Below are positions 14,563 through 15,916 of a DNA stretch of 15,916 nt, piece by piece. The notes under the pieces were generated by a model, which did no database searches, was not told where the DNA came from, and worked only from the letters and a program-made list of their open reading frames with translations. The position numbers and the translations under genes are program-made. The stretch is from JAFHCF01 sp048497495 (GTDB taxonomy: Bacteria > Pseudomonadota > Alphaproteobacteria > Rhizobiales > Ancalomicrobiaceae), in NCBI GenBank assembly GCA_048497495.1, contig JAFHCF010000172.1:1-15916 (forward strand), in the 5' to 3' direction. Position 1 is the first letter of the stretch. The number at the start of each line of letters is the position of its first letter.

Positions 14563-15916
14563 CCGCGCACCACCGCGCGAGTGTCCTCCTCGCTCTTCGG
14601 CAGCGCGGCGAGTTCGGCCAACGTGATCGGCTTCACCGGTGCGCGCAGGCGAAAGTAGCCGATCGCCTCCGGCGTGGTGCCGCGCGCCTCGGCCATCAGT
14701 TCGGTGACGGTGAGGCCGCACAGCCGCCCCTGGCACGGCCCCATGCCGGTGCGCAGATAGGCCTTGAGCTGGTTCGGCCCGCTCGCGCCGACCGAGACCG
14801 CCCGGCGGATGTCGCCGGCGGTGATCTCCTCGCAACGGCAGACGATGGTCGCGTCGGCCGCCGGGACGCGGAAGGCACGGGGGGGGCGGAACAGCGTGTC
14901 GAGGAAGCGCCGGCCGCGCACTGCGCTCGCGAGAGCGACCCGCAGTTCGGCCATCGGGGCGAGCGCCGATGCGGCGGCCGGCGCGCGCGCCTCGATCGCC
15001 GCTCGTGCGGCAATGCGGCCCCGGACGATCGCCGCATCGGCACCGCCGATGCCGGCACCGTCGCCGGCGATCGAGATCCCTGCGACGGAGGTCGCCCCGG
15101 TCTCGTCGAGGACCGGCGTCCAGGCGAGGCCGCGATCGTCCCATCGATGCGCCACCCCCGCCGCCATGGCGAGGTTGACGTTCGGGACGACGCCCTGATG
15201 CAGCAGCAGGACGTCGGCCGGCGCGGTGTGCGCCCGTCGGCCGGCCCGCCAGGTCACCGCGGCGAGCCGTCCCTCGCCCTCGGCGGAAATTTCGACGACG
15301 CCGGAGGTGACCGGCACCTTGGCCCGCACCTTCGCCATCAGCGCCATGCCGCGCAGGAAATAGCGCGACGTCATGAAGGCAAGCGCATGCGGCGCGGCGG
15401 TCAGGTAGTTCCGGGTCTCGGTCGTGTCGAGGATCCGGTCGATCCGCCCGCCCATGCGCAGGATCTGCGACGCCAGGAGCCACAGCAGCGGCCCCTGACC
15501 GGCGACGACCACCCGACCGTCCGGCACCAGGCCAGAACTCTTGAGCAACGTCTGCGCCGCCCCCGCGGTCATCACGCCCGGCAACGTCCATCCGGGGATC
15601 GGAAACGGCCGTTCCATCGCACCGGTCGCCAGGATCACCCGGCGCGCCTTGACGAAAACCGACCCGCCGGCGACCGAGATCCCGAGTTCGAGGCTCTTGT
15701 CGAGGCTCCACACCGTGGCCCGGTGGACGACCTCGACACCGGCTTCGGCGACGGCGCGGACGTGATCCGTGCCCGACCAGAAGTCCGGGCCGAGCCGATC
15801 GCGTTTCGTGAGCGGCGTCGAGGTGAGCCCCCGCCAGTATTGGCCCCCGGGGCCCGGGTTCTCGTCGAGGAGCAGGGGCGAGAGACCCGCCCTCGCCGTC
15901 GCGGCCGAGGCCGCGA
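14559..15916 (-). CDS. FAD/[2Fe-2S] oxidoreductase, HcnB/OoxA-like subunit (5' end off window)
   Basis: The window holds 452 codons; only about the first 15-20 residues, with the GxGxxG of the first FAD motif, are outside. The visible start reads AASAATARAGLSPLLLDENP and then GGQYWRG, the standard continuation of that motif. A further FAD-type ATG motif (VILATGAMERPFPIPGW) and a second nucleotide-binding motif (VVVAGQGPLLWLLASQ) follow. Near the C-terminus VCRCEE (Cys codons at 14840-14838 and 14834-14832) and PCQGRLCG (14736-14734 and 14721-14719) make a BFD-like CxC...CxxxxC [2Fe-2S] site. This is the partner subunit found in hydrogen cyanide synthase, opine oxidases and D-hydroxyproline dehydrogenase. 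The overlap with the HcnC-like gene supports one complex. A small third ferredoxin-type subunit, if any, would lie upstream, off window. Confidence 0.92.
   Translation of the reverse strand, partial: AASAATARAGLSPLLLDENPGPGGQYWRGLTSTPLTKRDRLGPDFWSGTDHVRAVAEAGVEVVHRATVWSLDKSLELGISVAGGSVFVKARRVILATGAMERPFPIPGWTLPGVMTAGAAQTLLKSSGLVPDGRVVVAGQGPLLWLLASQILRMGGRIDRILDTTETRNYLTAAPHALAFMTSRYFLRGMALMAKVRAKVPVTSGVVEISAEGEGRLAAVTWRAGRRAHTAPADVLLLHQGVVPNVNLAMAAGVAHRWDDRGLAWTPVLDETGATSVAGISIAGDGAGIGGADAAIVRGRIAARAAIEARAPAAASALAPMAELRVALASAVRGRRFLDTLFRPPRAFRVPAADATIVCRCEEITAGDIRRAVSVGASGPNQLKAYLRTGMGPCQGRLCGLTVTELMAEARGTTPEAIGYFRLRAPVKPITLAELAALPKSEEDTRAVVRG

Noticed and set aside
13447..15711. A single 754-codon minus-strand frame that looks like a fusion of both flavoprotein subunits
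   Set aside because: Only the part up to 14562 is real protein. Upstream of that the conserved HcnB-like sequence lies in another frame with its own stop at 14559, so these are two overlapping genes.
13447..15916. Calling the flavoprotein pair hydrogen cyanide synthase (hcnBC)
   Set aside because: HcnBC, opine oxidases and D-hydroxyproline dehydrogenases share this architecture and cannot be separated by eye. No hcnA or cyanide-related context is visible.
1..15916. CRISPR arrays, tRNA or rRNA genes, insertion sequences, att sites
   Set aside because: No regularly spaced repeats, cloverleaf-like sequences, transposase motifs or long terminal repeats were seen on reading both strands.

Overview
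The window is about 15.9 kb of very GC-rich DNA. Codon use is strongly G/C-ending, and the gene set is one typical of soil or plant-associated Alphaproteobacteria (Hyphomicrobiales-like). No rRNA, tRNA, CRISPR array, phage gene or insertion sequence was found. The assignment rests on composition and gene families only.

Layout. (1) 1-360, minus: the N-terminal third of an ABC ATPase, cut by the window edge. An AT-rich divergent spacer separates it from (2) 517-1932, plus: an amidase-signature hydrolase. (3) 5636-1958, minus: a compact block of FCD-type GntR regulator, TRZ/ATZ-like amidohydrolase and dihydropyrimidinase/hydantoinase; the first two overlap by 4 nt. (4) 5809-11414, plus: a likely six-gene operon divergent from the GntR gene. 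It encodes a periplasmic binding protein, permease and ATPase of a taurine/nitrate/pyrimidine-type importer, then an arylmalonate decarboxylase/maleate isomerase-like protein, a second amidase, and an Asp/Glu/hydantoin-racemase-family protein. (5) 11495-12790: a TetR remnant without its DNA-binding half, followed by a GlxA-like DJ-1/AraC regulator whose natural start region carries an in-frame amber codon. (6) 15916-13072, minus: an HcnB/HcnC- or opine-oxidase-like pair of flavoprotein subunits (the first runs off the window) followed by a RidA-type imine deaminase. A candidate intrinsic terminator follows.

How the parts could work together (inference). Blocks 2 to 4 look like one catabolic island for a cyclic N-heterocycle (ureide, imide or hydantoin). 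The ABC importer brings it in, the hydantoinase opens the ring, two Ser-cisSer-Lys amidases remove amide or carbamoyl nitrogen, and the two Asp/Glu-racemase-fold proteins act on the resulting chiral or dicarboxylic acid. No M20-type N-carbamoylase is present, so an amidase may take that step. Blocks 5 and 6 look like a separate amine or imino-acid oxidation unit in which RidA would remove the reactive imine.

The most unusual points are active-site changes. The racemase homologue has lost both cysteines normally used for catalysis. The decarboxylase-like protein carries the arylmalonate-decarboxylase residue set rather than the two-cysteine isomerase set. The amidohydrolase has Gln where deaminating relatives have the catalytic Glu. 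Together these suggest a pathway for which the usual family labels would be misleading.
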